The notes beneath the pieces were generated by a model. That model was given only the letters and a program-made list of their open reading frames with translations. It was not told the DNA's origin and searched no databases. The translations under genes and the position numbers were made by a program. 64,000 nt of DNA from Octadecabacter temperatus (GTDB lineage Bacteria > Pseudomonadota > Alphaproteobacteria > Rhodobacterales > Rhodobacteraceae): positions 1,364,001-1,428,000 of the forward strand of contig NZ_CP012160.1 of the NCBI RefSeq assembly GCF_001187845.1, written 5' to 3'. Below are positions 17,485 through 27,330 of this stretch, in pieces; position 1 is the stretch's first letter, and each line of letters starts with the position of its first letter.

Positions 17485-18843
17485 ATGGATGGTACAGTTC
17501 TGGTCGCAGATGACGACCGCACAATCCGCACGGTCTTAACCCAAGCTCTCACACGGGCAGGGTGCAAGGTACACGCCACGTCGTCCTTGGTGACGTTGAT
17601 GCGTTGGGTCGAAGAGGGCAAAGGCGACTTGGTCATTTCCGATGTTGTCATGCCTGACGGCAACGGGTTGGACCAGCTCCCGAAGATTGCGGAATTGCGC
17701 CCGAATTTGCCTGTGATTGTCATCTCGGCGCAAAACACGATCATGACGGCGATCAAGGCAGCGGAGGCTGATGCCTACGACTACCTTCCAAAGCCATTTG
17801 ATTTGCCGGATCTTATGAAACGTGCGTCGCGCGCACTTGAAGCAACGCCACGTCGTGCAGCGTCGCCGACCGAGGACGCGCAAAGCGATGATCTTCCACT
17901 CGTTGGGCGCACGGCCGCGATGCAGGCGCTCTATCGCTTGGTTGCACGGGTAATGAACACGTCGCTCTCGGTTCTAGTCACGGGTGAAAGCGGCACCGGA
18001 AAAAGCCTGATTGCACGTGCTATCCATGACTTTTCAGATCGCCGCTCACTGCCGTTTGTGGTGGCTTCTGCGACTGACCTAGAAGGAATGGACGGCCCGC
18101 AATCACTATTGTCACGCGCAAAGGCGGGCAGCCTTGTGTTTGATGAAGTGTCCGATCTGTCGATGGACGCGCAGGCCCGCATCGTTCGGATGTTAGATGC
18201 ATTGGGCGACACAGCACCCCGCATTATGTCCACGTCACGTTCCGACCTTTTGGATGCGCTCGAAAAGGGCACATTGCGCGAAGATCTGTATTACCGACTG
18301 GCCGGCGTAACGGTGGCAGTTCCACCTTTGCGTGATCGCGTCGATGACATTCCGCTTTTGGCGGAACACTTTCTAACCCGCGCGAACCGTGAAGGCGCGC
18401 CTGCGCGTCGTTTGGCCAGCAATGCCGTAGATATTGTGCGCGCTTATACTTGGCCCGGAAACGTGCGCCAGCTTGAGAACGTGATCCGCCGCCTTGTGGT
18501 GACCTCAAGCAACCCGGAAATTCACCGCCCCGAGGTCGAACAAGTCCTTGGTTCGCAACCCGCCATTGAACCGCTGAATACAGGGCAGGCGGACAAGTTG
18601 TCGGGCTCGGTTGAACAACACCTACGCCGTTACTTTGATCTGCATGGTGGATCACTGCCGCCCGCCGGACTTTACCAGCGTGTTTTGCGCGAAGTTGAAG
18701 CGCCACTGATCGAAATCGCGCTCGACGCGACCCTTGGAAATCAAGCTAAATGTGCCGAGTTGCTTGGCATCAACCGCAATACCTTGAGAAAAAAGATCAC
18801 AGAACTGGATATCCGCGTGACACGCCGCCGCAAAATGATGTAA
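17485..18843 (+). CDS. ntrC: nitrogen response regulator NtrC lacking the GAFTGA loop
   Basis: A 452-residue regulator. The receiver domain has Asp9/Asp10, the phosphorylated Asp53 and Lys103 (LPKPF). The AAA+ domain has Walker A GESGTGK (167-173) and Walker B LVFDE (217-221). Between them, residues 197-216 run straight from [15 protein letters not shown] to RAKAGSLVF: the GAFTGA segment that contacts sigma-54 is missing. The C-terminus is a Fis-type HTH ([20 protein letters not shown]). Rhodobacter capsulatus NtrC is known to lack this motif and to act with sigma-70 polymerase; the same is expected here. Confidence 0.96.
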   Translation: MDGTVLVADDDRTIRTVLTQALTRAGCKVHATSSLVTLMRWVEEGKGDLVISDVVMPDGNGLDQLPKIAELRPNLPVIVISAQNTIMTAIKAAEADAYDYLPKPFDLPDLMKRASRALEATPRRAASPTEDAQSDDLPLVGRTAAMQALYRLVARVMNTSLSVLVTGESGTGKSLIARAIHDFSDRRSLPFVVASATDLEGMDGPQSLLSRAKAGSLVFDEVSDLSMDAQARIVRMLDALGDTAPRIMSTSRSDLLDALEKGTLREDLYYRLAGVTVAVPPLRDRVDDIPLLAEHFLTRANREGAPARRLASNAVDIVRAYTWPGNVRQLENVIRRLVVTSSNPEIHRPEVEQVLGSQPAIEPLNTGQADKLSGSVEQHLRRYFDLHGGSLPPAGLYQRVLREVEAPLIEIALDATLGNQAKCAELLGINRNTLRKKITELDIRVTRRRKMM

Positions 18844-18978
18844 AAGGGCAACAACCGTGGCCCTCTGGCCCCACCTTTTCGTATTTGGTGGAATCAGGGC
18901 AGGACCACATCAAACAGGCGGTGGGCGAAGTGTGGTTTAACAACGGCACATAAGCCCTTGGTAAACGGGGGTTATCGC
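18844..18978. other. ntrC-ntrY gap
   Basis: A 135-base spacer breaks the otherwise tight ntr operon. It holds a short inverted repeat, CCACC with GGTGG around an 11-base loop, near 18880-18902, but no T-run. It may house a promoter for ntrYX; I could not identify one with confidence. Confidence 0.3.
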
Positions 18979-21222
18979 GTGAAGCGATCCCATTTGGGTA
19001 AAAACATGCTGGCGTTTTCACGCTGGCGCAGGCGGCGCAGCGTCCAGAATGTGACGACGGCTGTCTTGGTTTTGCTCGGCCCGCTTCTTGTTATTCTTAC
19101 CATCACGGCACTGCGCCCACTTGACCAAACAGGGCGCACTGAAGTTCTGCGCCTAATTCTGCTTGCCGATATTATCTATGTCTTGGTGATTGCCGCATTG
19201 GTGTCATCGCGCATTGTCAGTATGATTGTCGCCCGACGCGCCAAGTCCGCGGGTTCGCGGTTGCACCTGCGTCTTACCGGCGTTTTTGGCTTATTGGCAT
19301 TGATCCCAACGGTTGCCGTTGCGGTCTTTGCCGTTTTGACGATCAACATCGGCCTTGAAGGTTGGTTTTCCGAACGCGTTCGCGACGTTTTGGGCAATTC
19401 GCTGTCCGCGGCCCAAGCCTACGAAGAAGAACACCGCACCGAAGTCACGCGCGATGGCAATGCACTTGCGGGGTATTTGAACACTGAACGTTTGCAGACC
19501 TTTTTCATGGAACGTGGCGAGGTACGCCAAGCCCTTGCGGCCGTTCAACCGCAGATCGAGCGGGGGTTAACCGAAGCCTTCGTTCTGGATGGCGACGGTG
19601 AGATTTGGGCACGAGGTGAGCGTTCATATGAGTTCTATTTCGAACAACCGACCCGTGAAGAGTTGGCGGAAGCCAGCGTTACTGGACTTGTGATTATTGA
19701 GGACTGGGCGAACAACGAATTTCGTGCGTTGATCCCGCTGGTCGCGTTCAGTGAAAAGTATTTGTACGTCACTCGTGAAGTCGACGGCGGCATTTTAGCG
19801 CTTCTGGATGACACGCAAGAAACGGTTGCGCTTTATGGTCAGTTGGAAAACGAGCGCGGACGGGTTCTGTTCGAATTCGGCCTTATTTACCTCGGCTTTG
19901 CACTGATCCTGATCCTAGCGTCTGTCTGGGTTGGCCTTTGGTTTGCCGAAAGGCTTTCACGACCGGTTGGGCGACTTGTGGGTGCCTCGCAGCGTGTTGG
20001 TGCAGGTGATCTGAACGTGCGTGTGCGTGAAGAAGAAGGCGAAGATGAGATCGCGCAGCTGGGGCGTTACTTTAACCAAATGACGGCCCAACTCCACGAT
20101 CAACGTGAAGAACTGCTCGACAATACCCGCCAGATCGAACGCCGCCGCCGTTTGTTTGACTCTGTGTTGTCTTCGGTGCCGTCTGGCGTTGTGGGCCTTG
20201 ATGAAGATGGGCGCGTAACATTCGTGAACCGATCCGCCAACCGACTGCTTGAGGTGGATGGCGGGCAAGACAGCGCGCTTGCGGTTGCCGTGCCTGAGTT
20301 TGCATCGCTGTTTGAAGAAATGACACAGGGCGGGAAGTCTGTAGTCCAGGGGCAGGTGAACCTTGTGCGGGGTGGCCTGCAAGAAAGCCTTTTGGTGCGT
20401 ATGTCCCACCGTCTTCGGGAAGATGGCACGCTTGAGGGCTATGTTGTTGCGTTTGAGGACGTGACCGACCTTGTATCAGCGCAGCGCATGGCCGCATGGG
20501 GCGATGTTGCCCGCCGAATTGCCCATGAAATCAAGAACCCGCTGACGCCGATCCAATTGTCGGCGGAACGTATCAAGCGCAAATTCAGCCGTGAAGTCGA
20601 AGTTCCAGAAGACCTAGAACAACTCACAGGCGTTATTGTAAGGCAAACCAACGACTTACGGGTCATAGTTGATGAATTTTCAAAGTTCGCACGGATGCCC
20701 GAACCAGACAGACGAACCTATGACCTCGCGAAGATCCTGCGTGACGCAGTGACATTACAAGAATCCGGTCAGCCTGATGTGACCTTTGATGTCAACATTC
20801 CGGACGGTGAAATTCTGTCGGATTTGGACAGCACGATGATGTCTCAAGCGCTTACCAATTTGATTAAGAACGCTGGTGAAGCTATTGAAAGCCTTCAGGA
20901 AATGGACCCTGCAATCAAGATTTCTCCGCAAATCAAAATTCGCCTGACGACAGAAGGTGATGTGGCGACCCTGACGATTGCGGACAATGGCATCGGCCTT
21001 CCTGAAGACCGCGCCAAACTGTTCGAACCATACGTAACCACCCGCGAAAAAGGCACCGGTCTTGGTCTGCCGATCGTGAAGAAAATTATCGATGAGCATG
21101 GCGGAACGCTGACCTTGACGGACGCGCCCGCCTTTGATGAGACAGGGCGCTTTGGCGCAATGGCTGTCATCACACTTCCAATTCAAGCAGCCGCCGCGCT
21201 GCCCCAAATAGAAACTGCATGA
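18979..21222 (+). CDS. ntrY: membrane histidine kinase NtrY
   Basis: A 747-residue sensor kinase from a GTG start. The N-terminal third holds several transmembrane segments around a periplasmic stretch, then a HAMP domain (LSRPVGRLVGASQRVGAGDLNVRV), a PAS domain (SVLSSVPSGVVGLDEDGRV) and a kinase core with the H-box ARRIAHEIKNPLTP (His516 from this start) and GTGLGLPIVKKIIDEHGG. NtrY works with NtrX in nitrogen or redox-related control in alphaproteobacteria. GGGGG at 18967-18971 region supports the GTG at 18979; TTG 18958 and ATG 19006 are alternatives. Confidence 0.93.
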   Translation: MKRSHLGKNMLAFSRWRRRRSVQNVTTAVLVLLGPLLVILTITALRPLDQTGRTEVLRLILLADIIYVLVIAALVSSRIVSMIVARRAKSAGSRLHLRLTGVFGLLALIPTVAVAVFAVLTINIGLEGWFSERVRDVLGNSLSAAQAYEEEHRTEVTRDGNALAGYLNTERLQTFFMERGEVRQALAAVQPQIERGLTEAFVLDGDGEIWARGERSYEFYFEQPTREELAEASVTGLVIIEDWANNEFRALIPLVAFSEKYLYVTREVDGGILALLDDTQETVALYGQLENERGRVLFEFGLIYLGFALILILASVWVGLWFAERLSRPVGRLVGASQRVGAGDLNVRVREEEGEDEIAQLGRYFNQMTAQLHDQREELLDNTRQIERRRRLFDSVLSSVPSGVVGLDEDGRVTFVNRSANRLLEVDGGQDSALAVAVPEFASLFEEMTQGGKSVVQGQVNLVRGGLQESLLVRMSHRLREDGTLEGYVVAFEDVTDLVSAQRMAAWGDVARRIAHEIKNPLTPIQLSAERIKRKFSREVEVPEDLEQLTGVIVRQTNDLRVIVDEFSKFARMPEPDRRTYDLAKILRDAVTLQESGQPDVTFDVNIPDGEILSDLDSTMMSQALTNLIKNAGEAIESLQEMDPAIKISPQIKIRLTTEGDVATLTIADNGIGLPEDRAKLFEPYVTTREKGTGLGLPIVKKIIDEHGGTLTLTDAPAFDETGRFGAMAVITLPIQAAAALPQIETA

Positions 21223-21231
21223 GGTAACCCA

Positions 21232-22638
21232 ATGGGCGATATTCTGATCACCGACGACGAACGCGACATCCGCGAATTGATCTCTGATATCCTCAAGGAT
21301 GAAGGGTTTTCAACACGACTGGCCGGCACGTCTGACGAGTGCATGGCGCAGATCGAGAAAGAAACGCCCGCGCTGATGATCCTTGATATTTGGCTTAAAG
21401 ACAGTCGGATGGATGGAATCGACATCCTTAAACAGGTGAAACGCGACCATCCTGAGGTACCTGTGGTCATCATTTCTGGCCACGGGAACGTCGAAATCGC
21501 AGTCGCCGCGATTAAGCAGGGTGCTTATGATTTCATTGAAAAGCCGTTTAATATTGACCAACTAATGGTTGTTATTCGCCGTGCAATGGAAACCAGCCGC
21601 TTGCGCCGTGAGAATATTGATCTTAAGCGCACCGATGCAGGTCCAACAGAAATGCTAGGTGAAAGTGCATCGTTCCGCACGCTGATTTCCCAGCTAGACA
21701 AGGTGACCAAATCCAATGGTCGCGTGATGCTGACGGGCGAGGGTGGATCCGGCAAGGAAACGGCTGCGCGTTATATTCATGTGAACTCTGATCGCGTTGA
21801 TATGCCTTTTGTATCGGTCAATTGCGCCTCCATCGAACCAGAGCGCATGGAAGAAGTCCTGTTCGGGCGTGAGACTGAGGGCCGCGGCGTTGAGCGCGGT
21901 TTGCTGGAAGAGGCAGACGGAGGCGTCATCTACTTTGATGGCGTTGCGGATATGCCGCTTGGGACGCAATCGAAACTTCTTCGGGTTTTGGTCGATCAGA
22001 AATTCCAACGCGTTGGTGGTGTCGATAAGGTACAAGTGGATGTGCGGGTTATTTCCAGCACAAACAAAGACCTAACAGCGGCAATTGAAGCAGAAACGTT
22101 CCGGCAAGAACTGTATCACCGTCTAAACGTCGTGCCGATACATGTGCCAAGCTTAGAGGAACGTCGTGAAGACATTCCACTTTTGGCGGCGTATTTCATT
22201 GAAGAACTCAACGCAACGCAAGGCCTGACAGCACGTACCTTGAGCGATGAAGCGGGCGCGTTGCTGCAAACGATGCAATGGCCGGGCAATGCGCGTCAGT
22301 TGAAGAACGTGATGGAGCGTGTCCTAATCCTAGGCGATGCAACAGGTCCGATTGAGGCCAAGGAGCTTCCAAGCCAGTCCGACGGACCAGCGGATGAAGG
22401 GCGAGTGCTGCTGTCCGGCAGCCTTGCGACCTTGCCGCTGCGCGAAGCCCGTGAGCTGTTTGAGCGTGAGTATTTATTGACGCAAATCAACCGCTTTGGC
22501 GGCAATATCAGCCGCACCGCGAGCTTTGTTGGAATGGAGCGTTCTGCCCTTCACCGCAAGCTAAAGACACTTGGTGTTGTGACGTCCAATAAGGCGGGTG
22601 CGCGGGTGGCACATGTTGAAGAAGACGCAGAAGAGTAG
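21232..22638 (+). CDS. ntrX: response regulator NtrX with altered Walker B
   Basis: A 468-residue regulator. The receiver has Asp8/Asp9, phospho-acceptor Asp52 and Lys104 (IEKPF). The AAA+ domain has Walker A GEGGSGK (169-175). The Walker B stretch reads VIYFDG (232-237): the usual catalytic Glu after Asp236 is Gly237. GAFTGA is absent; FGRETEGRGVERGLLEEADGG takes its place. The Fis-type HTH lies at the end (NISRTASFVGMERSALHRKLK). NtrX is the partner of NtrY, 9 bases upstream. The missing motifs suggest it does not remodel sigma-54 polymerase. Confidence 0.95.
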   Translation: MGDILITDDERDIRELISDILKDEGFSTRLAGTSDECMAQIEKETPALMILDIWLKDSRMDGIDILKQVKRDHPEVPVVIISGHGNVEIAVAAIKQGAYDFIEKPFNIDQLMVVIRRAMETSRLRRENIDLKRTDAGPTEMLGESASFRTLISQLDKVTKSNGRVMLTGEGGSGKETAARYIHVNSDRVDMPFVSVNCASIEPERMEEVLFGRETEGRGVERGLLEEADGGVIYFDGVADMPLGTQSKLLRVLVDQKFQRVGGVDKVQVDVRVISSTNKDLTAAIEAETFRQELYHRLNVVPIHVPSLEERREDIPLLAAYFIEELNATQGLTARTLSDEAGALLQTMQWPGNARQLKNVMERVLILGDATGPIEAKELPSQSDGPADEGRVLLSGSLATLPLREARELFEREYLLTQINRFGGNISRTASFVGMERSALHRKLKTLGVVTSNKAGARVAHVEEDAEE

Positions 22639-22708
22639 CCCCTCGCGTGTTGACCGGACTGCGCCCATCTGTCACGACATTTGAATTCAAACCACTCAAG
22701 GTGCGTTC

Positions 22709-24085
22709 ATGAAGGTCATTATTTGCGGGGCAGGTCAGGTTGGCTGGCAGATTGCTCGCCACCTCGCGTCCGAGCGAAACGACGTTACGGTTGTTGATAA
22801 GAACCCCGAACTCGTGCGGCGTGCTACGGATACGCTCGATGTGCAGGGTGTTGTCGGGTTCGCAAGTTACCCTGATATTCTTGAGCGTGCAGGCGCGGCG
22901 GATGCGGATATGGTCATTGCCGCGACCCATTCTGATGAAGTGAACATGGTGACCTGTCAGGTCGCGCATTCGGTGTTTTCCGTACAGCGCAAGATCGCCC
23001 GTTTGCGTGGGCAAAGCTATCTGAACGCAATTTATTCTGATCTTTACCGTCGTGACCATCTGCCGATTGATGTTGTGATTTCACCTGAGATGGAAGTCGC
23101 CGAGGCCGCGTTGCAACGTTTGGCGGCACCTGCGGCGTTTGACACGGAAAGCTTCCTTGAAGGCAGCGCACAGCTTTTGGGTATTCAGATCGATGAAGAC
23201 TGCCCAGTCATTAACACGCCGCTGCGCCAACTGAGTGACCTGTTCTCGACGTTGAAGGCCGTTGTGATGGGCATCCGCCGCAAGGGTGTTTTGTTTGCGC
23301 CGAACGCTGGCGACCAACTGTTCCCGGGCGATGAATGCTACGTCATGACCGAGAGCGTTGACGTGACGCGCACATTAGAAATTTTCGGCAAAACCCAAGG
23401 TAAACTTGGGCGTGTGGTTGTAATTGGTGGCGGCAACGTTGGCCTTGCCGTGGCTAGGGCTCTGGAAACCAGAACTGAGCGCGTGCGCGTTCGCGTGATT
23501 GAGCGGAACCGCGAAATTGCTGAAGCCGCTGCCGATCAGTTGGAACGCACGATTGTTCTGAATGGCGACGGGCTGGATGCGTCGCTTTTGGAAGAAGCCA
23601 ACATTTCAAACGCTGATGCGGTTCTGGCGGTCACAGATGATGACAAAACAAACCTTTTGGCCGCGGTACGCGCCAAAGGGCTGGGTTGTCCGATGACGAT
23701 TTGTTTGACCAATGATCCGACTTTGGTTCCCTTGATGGGCCCACTCGAAATTGACGCCTACATCAACCCGCGCTCAACCACCGTGAGCTCAATTTTGCGC
23801 CACATCCGCCACGGGCGCGTGCGGTCAGTGTACTCAATCGGGGACGCCGAGGCAGAAGTGATCGAGGCGCAAGTGCTGACCACGAGCCCAATGGCGGGCA
23901 AAATGCTGCGTGATGTCGACTTTCCTGAAGGGGTCCTTGTCGGCGGTGTGTTGAAAGCTGGCAAAATGCACAAACCCCACGGAAACATGCGCATCGAAGA
24001 AGGGGACGTCGTCGCCATTTTCGCAATGACGAGTCAAGTCGCCGAAGTTGAAGCGCTGCTTCAAGTTTCCATCGACTTTTTCTGA
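22709..24085 (+). CDS. trkA: Trk potassium uptake regulatory protein TrkA
   Basis: A 458-residue cytosolic peripheral protein made of two RCK units. Each has a Rossmann NAD-binding motif: IICGAGQVGWQIA at the N-terminus and VVIGGGNVGLAVA near residue 235, each followed by a TrkA-C domain. It gates the TrkH channel in response to NAD(H)/ATP. It lies 70 bases after ntrX, and its stop overlaps the trkH start by one base (TGATG). The association of ntrYX with trkAH is a conserved alphaproteobacterial arrangement. Confidence 0.96.
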   Translation: MKVIICGAGQVGWQIARHLASERNDVTVVDKNPELVRRATDTLDVQGVVGFASYPDILERAGAADADMVIAATHSDEVNMVTCQVAHSVFSVQRKIARLRGQSYLNAIYSDLYRRDHLPIDVVISPEMEVAEAALQRLAAPAAFDTESFLEGSAQLLGIQIDEDCPVINTPLRQLSDLFSTLKAVVMGIRRKGVLFAPNAGDQLFPGDECYVMTESVDVTRTLEIFGKTQGKLGRVVVIGGGNVGLAVARALETRTERVRVRVIERNREIAEAAADQLERTIVLNGDGLDASLLEEANISNADAVLAVTDDDKTNLLAAVRAKGLGCPMTICLTNDPTLVPLMGPLEIDAYINPRSTTVSSILRHIRHGRVRSVYSIGDAEAEVIEAQVLTTSPMAGKMLRDVDFPEGVLVGGVLKAGKMHKPHGNMRIEEGDVVAIFAMTSQVAEVEALLQVSIDFF

Positions 24086-25599
24086 TGCACAGCCTGTCGC
24101 AACGACCGTTTTTCGTCCTACTTATGGGGCTAGGCGCGTTGGCGATGGTTCTTCCTGCGATCCACGCATTGTCTATCGACAACCACGCCGTAGCGCGGGC
24201 GTTCTTCTATTCTGCGCTGCTGTTTTTCGTTTTGACCTTGTTCATTGGGCTGGCAACAGCGGGCTATAAGGTCGCGCTCTCACGGGGCTACCTTGTTTCA
24301 TTGTTGGCCGCTTTTTTGGTTCTACCGATCATGCTGGCCGTACCAATGTACGAAGCCGTTCCCGATCTGACCTTTCACGAAGCATGGTTCGAAAGCGTCT
24401 CGTCCTTCACGACCACAGGGGCGACGCTGTTTGATAACCCGCAAGACCTGCCGAGCTCTGTCCATTTATGGCGTGCACTGATGGGCTGGCTTGGTGGGTT
24501 GTTGGTCTGGGTATCTGCCATCGCGATCCTTGCGCCGCTCAACATTGGTGGGTTCGAAGTCCGTGCCGTCCACGGCGGCAGCGCAAGCGACAGGACCTTT
24601 GCACAGGTAGGTCGCGTGTCCGATCCATCAGAGCGACTGTTGCGGTTTGGCGCGAAATTGGTGCCTTTGTATTTCGCCCTTACAGCGCTTTTGTGGCTAG
24701 GGCTAACGGCATCGGGCGAGAACGCTTTCGTGGCTTTGTGCCATGCGATGTCTGTCTTGGCGACGTCTGGCATTTCGCCGGTTGGTGGATTGGTTTTCTC
24801 TCCGGCGGGCTTTACAGGCGAGTTCATCATTGTGATATTTTTTGCTTTCGCTTTGTCGCGGGTTACGTTTTCGCGAGGCCTTTCAGGGCAAGAAACCAAC
24901 CCGTTGCGCAAAGACAGCGAAGTGCGACTGGCGTTGATGTTGATCGGGGCGTTGGTAACCGTTCTATTCTTGCGCCACGGGATTATCGCGTTCGACGATG
25001 CTGCCAACAACGACATCGCATCTGCGGCGTCCGCGCTTTGGGGCGCGTTGTTTACCGTCACGAGCTTCTTAACCACGACAGGGTTTGAATCAGCGGACTG
25101 GTCATCAACGCGCGCATGGTCCGGCCTTAGCGCACCTGGGTTGATGTTGGTCGGGTTGTCTCTCATCGGGGGCGGCGTTGCGACCACGGCTGGGGGCATC
25201 AAGCTGTTGCGGGTTTACGCGCTTTGGAAACACGGACAACGCGAGATTGAGCGCCTGATTCATCCGTCATCCGTTGGCGGAGCAGGGGCTGATGCACGCC
25301 GCATTAGACGCCAAGGTGCACAGATCGCGTGGATCTTCTTTATGCTGTTCACGATATCGATCGCCGCAGTCATGGTCCTGTTGTCATTCACGGGTGTTCA
25401 ATTTGAGACCTCAATGGTGCTGGCGGTATCAGCGCTGTCGACCACGGGCCCGCTTGCATCAGTCGCGGCTGAAACGCCTATTTCCTATGCAGGTATTCCT
25501 GATTTCGGTAAAACCGTTCTTGCATTTGCGATGGTGGTTGGCCGCCTTGAAGCACTGGCGATCATTGCATTGCTCAATCCCGAGTTCTGGCGCCAATAA
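24085..25599 (+). CDS. trkH: Trk potassium transporter membrane subunit TrkH
   Basis: A 504-residue inner-membrane protein with four membrane-pore-membrane units. Selectivity-filter-like segments are visible at SSFTTTGATLF, LATSGISPVGG, TSFLTTTGFE and ALSTTGPLAS. Together with TrkA it imports potassium. It is translationally coupled to trkA. A 133-base gap before hfq follows its stop. Confidence 0.95.
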   Translation: MHSLSQRPFFVLLMGLGALAMVLPAIHALSIDNHAVARAFFYSALLFFVLTLFIGLATAGYKVALSRGYLVSLLAAFLVLPIMLAVPMYEAVPDLTFHEAWFESVSSFTTTGATLFDNPQDLPSSVHLWRALMGWLGGLLVWVSAIAILAPLNIGGFEVRAVHGGSASDRTFAQVGRVSDPSERLLRFGAKLVPLYFALTALLWLGLTASGENAFVALCHAMSVLATSGISPVGGLVFSPAGFTGEFIIVIFFAFALSRVTFSRGLSGQETNPLRKDSEVRLALMLIGALVTVLFLRHGIIAFDDAANNDIASAASALWGALFTVTSFLTTTGFESADWSSTRAWSGLSAPGLMLVGLSLIGGGVATTAGGIKLLRVYALWKHGQREIERLIHPSSVGGAGADARRIRRQGAQIAWIFFMLFTISIAAVMVLLSFTGVQFETSMVLAVSALSTTGPLASVAAETPISYAGIPDFGKTVLAFAMVVGRLEALAIIALLNPEFWRQ

Positions 25600-25732
25600 G
25601 TCACCATAAAACATGCTTTGCGGGCGCTTTGGTTTTTGGGGTGGATATTGCAAACACGTCCAGACATAGTGCACTTTGGATGGATATTAATTGGCCGCAA
25701 CGTCGGTCACAATAAAAATAAGGACGGGGAAC

Positions 25733-25966
25733 ATGGCCTCAGACAAGCAAAACCTTCAGGACGCATTTCTAAATAACGTTCGCAAAGCCAAAGTTTCAGT
25801 AACGATATTCCTGATTAATGGCGTAAAGTTGCAAGGCGTTATCACTTGGTTTGACAGCTTTTGTGTGCTGTTGCGCCGCGATGGTCAGAGCCAGCTGGTG
25901 TATAAATCCGCGATCAGCACCATCATGCCAAGCACGCCGATCAACATGTACGACGGCGAAGAATAG
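25733..25966 (+). CDS. hfq: RNA chaperone Hfq with Ser in the YKH motif
   Basis: A 77-residue Hfq that pairs small RNAs with mRNAs. The Sm1 part [21 protein letters not shown] and the Sm2 part are intact, with [10 protein letters not shown] between. The Sm2 motif reads [12 protein letters not shown], where the textbook form is YKHAIS; the His that lines the proximal U-binding pore (His57 in E. coli) is Ser. The C-terminal tail is very short, as usual in alphaproteobacteria. ATG 25733 follows GGACGGGGAAC. hflX starts 4 bases after its stop, the usual hfq-hflX pair. Confidence 0.96.
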   Translation: MASDKQNLQDAFLNNVRKAKVSVTIFLINGVKLQGVITWFDSFCVLLRRDGQSQLVYKSAISTIMPSTPINMYDGEE

Positions 25967-25969
25967 CAC

Positions 25970-27325
25970 ATGGGTGAAGAACGGTCCGCCACGCGAGCCT
26001 TCGTCCTGCATCCTGAAATAAAATCAAACCAAACGCGCAGGCACGCCGCTTCTGCGCTTGAAGAAGGCATGTCATTAGCACGTGCCTTGCCCGAGCTAGA
26101 GCTTGTAGGCGGTCAGGTCGTGAGCCTGCCCAAAGTTCATGCGGGCAAGTTGTTTGGTAAGGGCAAGATTGCAGAAATCGATCAATGGTTGAAGGACGCT
26201 GAGGCGGGCCTCGTATTGATTGACGGCCACGTAAGCCCTGTTCAGCAACGCAACCTTGAAAAAGAGTGGGGCGTTAAACTTCTGGATCGCACAGGTCTGA
26301 TCCTTGAGATTTTCAGCGACCGTGCGCGCACGCGCGAAGGTGTTTTGCAGGTTGAGATGGCCGCGTTGACCTATCAACGCACACGCCTTGTCCGCGCGTG
26401 GACCCACCTTGAACGCCAACGTGGCGGGCTTGGGTTTGTCGGTGGTCCTGGGGAAACCCAGATCGAGGCCGACCGTCGTGCCATTGATATCCAACTGAAC
26501 AACCTGAAAAAGCAACTGTCCAAAGTCGTCAAGACGCGCGAGTTGCACCGCAAAGCCCGCGCGAAAGTGCCGTATCCGATTGTCGCACTTGTCGGGTATA
26601 CCAACGCAGGCAAATCTACGTTGTTCAATCGTCTTACGGGCGCGGATGTGTTTGCCAAAGATATGCTGTTTGCGACCCTTGATCCGACCATGCGCCGCGT
26701 TGAACTGCCGTCGGGCGAAGATGTGATCATGTCCGACACGGTTGGATTCATCTCTGAGCTTCCAACCCAGCTGGTCGCGTCGTTCCGCGCGACTTTAGAG
26801 GAAGTGCTTGAGGCAGACATTATTCTGCACGTCCGTGATGTCAGCCATCCGCAGTCTGCTGAACAGAAGAAAGCGGTGCTAGACACGCTACGCCAGCTTG
26901 ACGTGAACCCGGATGTTCCGATGATCGAAGTCCTGAACAAAGTTGATCTGCTGTCTGAGGAGGACGCAGGCTATTTGCAGGCGCTCAACAAAGACGACGA
27001 AGGTGTGTTCGCGATTTCTGCCGTGACCGGTGAGGGGCTTGATCGTCTTCTTGGGACCGTCAGCGAAATCCTAAAAGGGTCTACGCGCACGATGACCCTG
27101 TCGCTTGATTGGGCGCAGGGTGCCGCGCAAAGCTGGCTGCAGCGCGAGGGCGTTATTGTCGATGACAAGCAGACAGAGACCGGCTGGACCATTGATGTCC
27201 GCTGGAGCGCGATCCAGCAGGCGCAGTTTGAAAAACAATTTCCAGATGCCATGCCGACGGTCGAAGCTGACAAATCTGACAAGGATGAAGACGCGCCAAG
27301 TGGCGAATATCACCCGCTAGATTAG
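25970..27325 (+). CDS. hflX: ribosome-associated GTPase HflX
   Basis: A 451-residue GTPase that splits or rescues stalled ribosomes. The N-terminal HflX domain covers about 1-190 (LGFVGGPGETQIEADRR linker). The G domain has G1 GYTNAGKST, G3 DTVGFISELP and G4 NKVD. The C-terminus is acidic. It is the last gene of the long ntr-trk-hfq run. Only five bases separate its stop from the convergent acylase gene, and no terminator is visible there. Confidence 0.95.
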   Translation: MGEERSATRAFVLHPEIKSNQTRRHAASALEEGMSLARALPELELVGGQVVSLPKVHAGKLFGKGKIAEIDQWLKDAEAGLVLIDGHVSPVQQRNLEKEWGVKLLDRTGLILEIFSDRARTREGVLQVEMAALTYQRTRLVRAWTHLERQRGGLGFVGGPGETQIEADRRAIDIQLNNLKKQLSKVVKTRELHRKARAKVPYPIVALVGYTNAGKSTLFNRLTGADVFAKDMLFATLDPTMRRVELPSGEDVIMSDTVGFISELPTQLVASFRATLEEVLEADIILHVRDVSHPQSAEQKKAVLDTLRQLDVNPDVPMIEVLNKVDLLSEEDAGYLQALNKDDEGVFAISAVTGEGLDRLLGTVSEILKGSTRTMTLSLDWAQGAAQSWLQREGVIVDDKQTETGWTIDVRWSAIQQAQFEKQFPDAMPTVEADKSDKDEDAPSGEYHPLD

Positions 27326-27330
27326 CCTTA

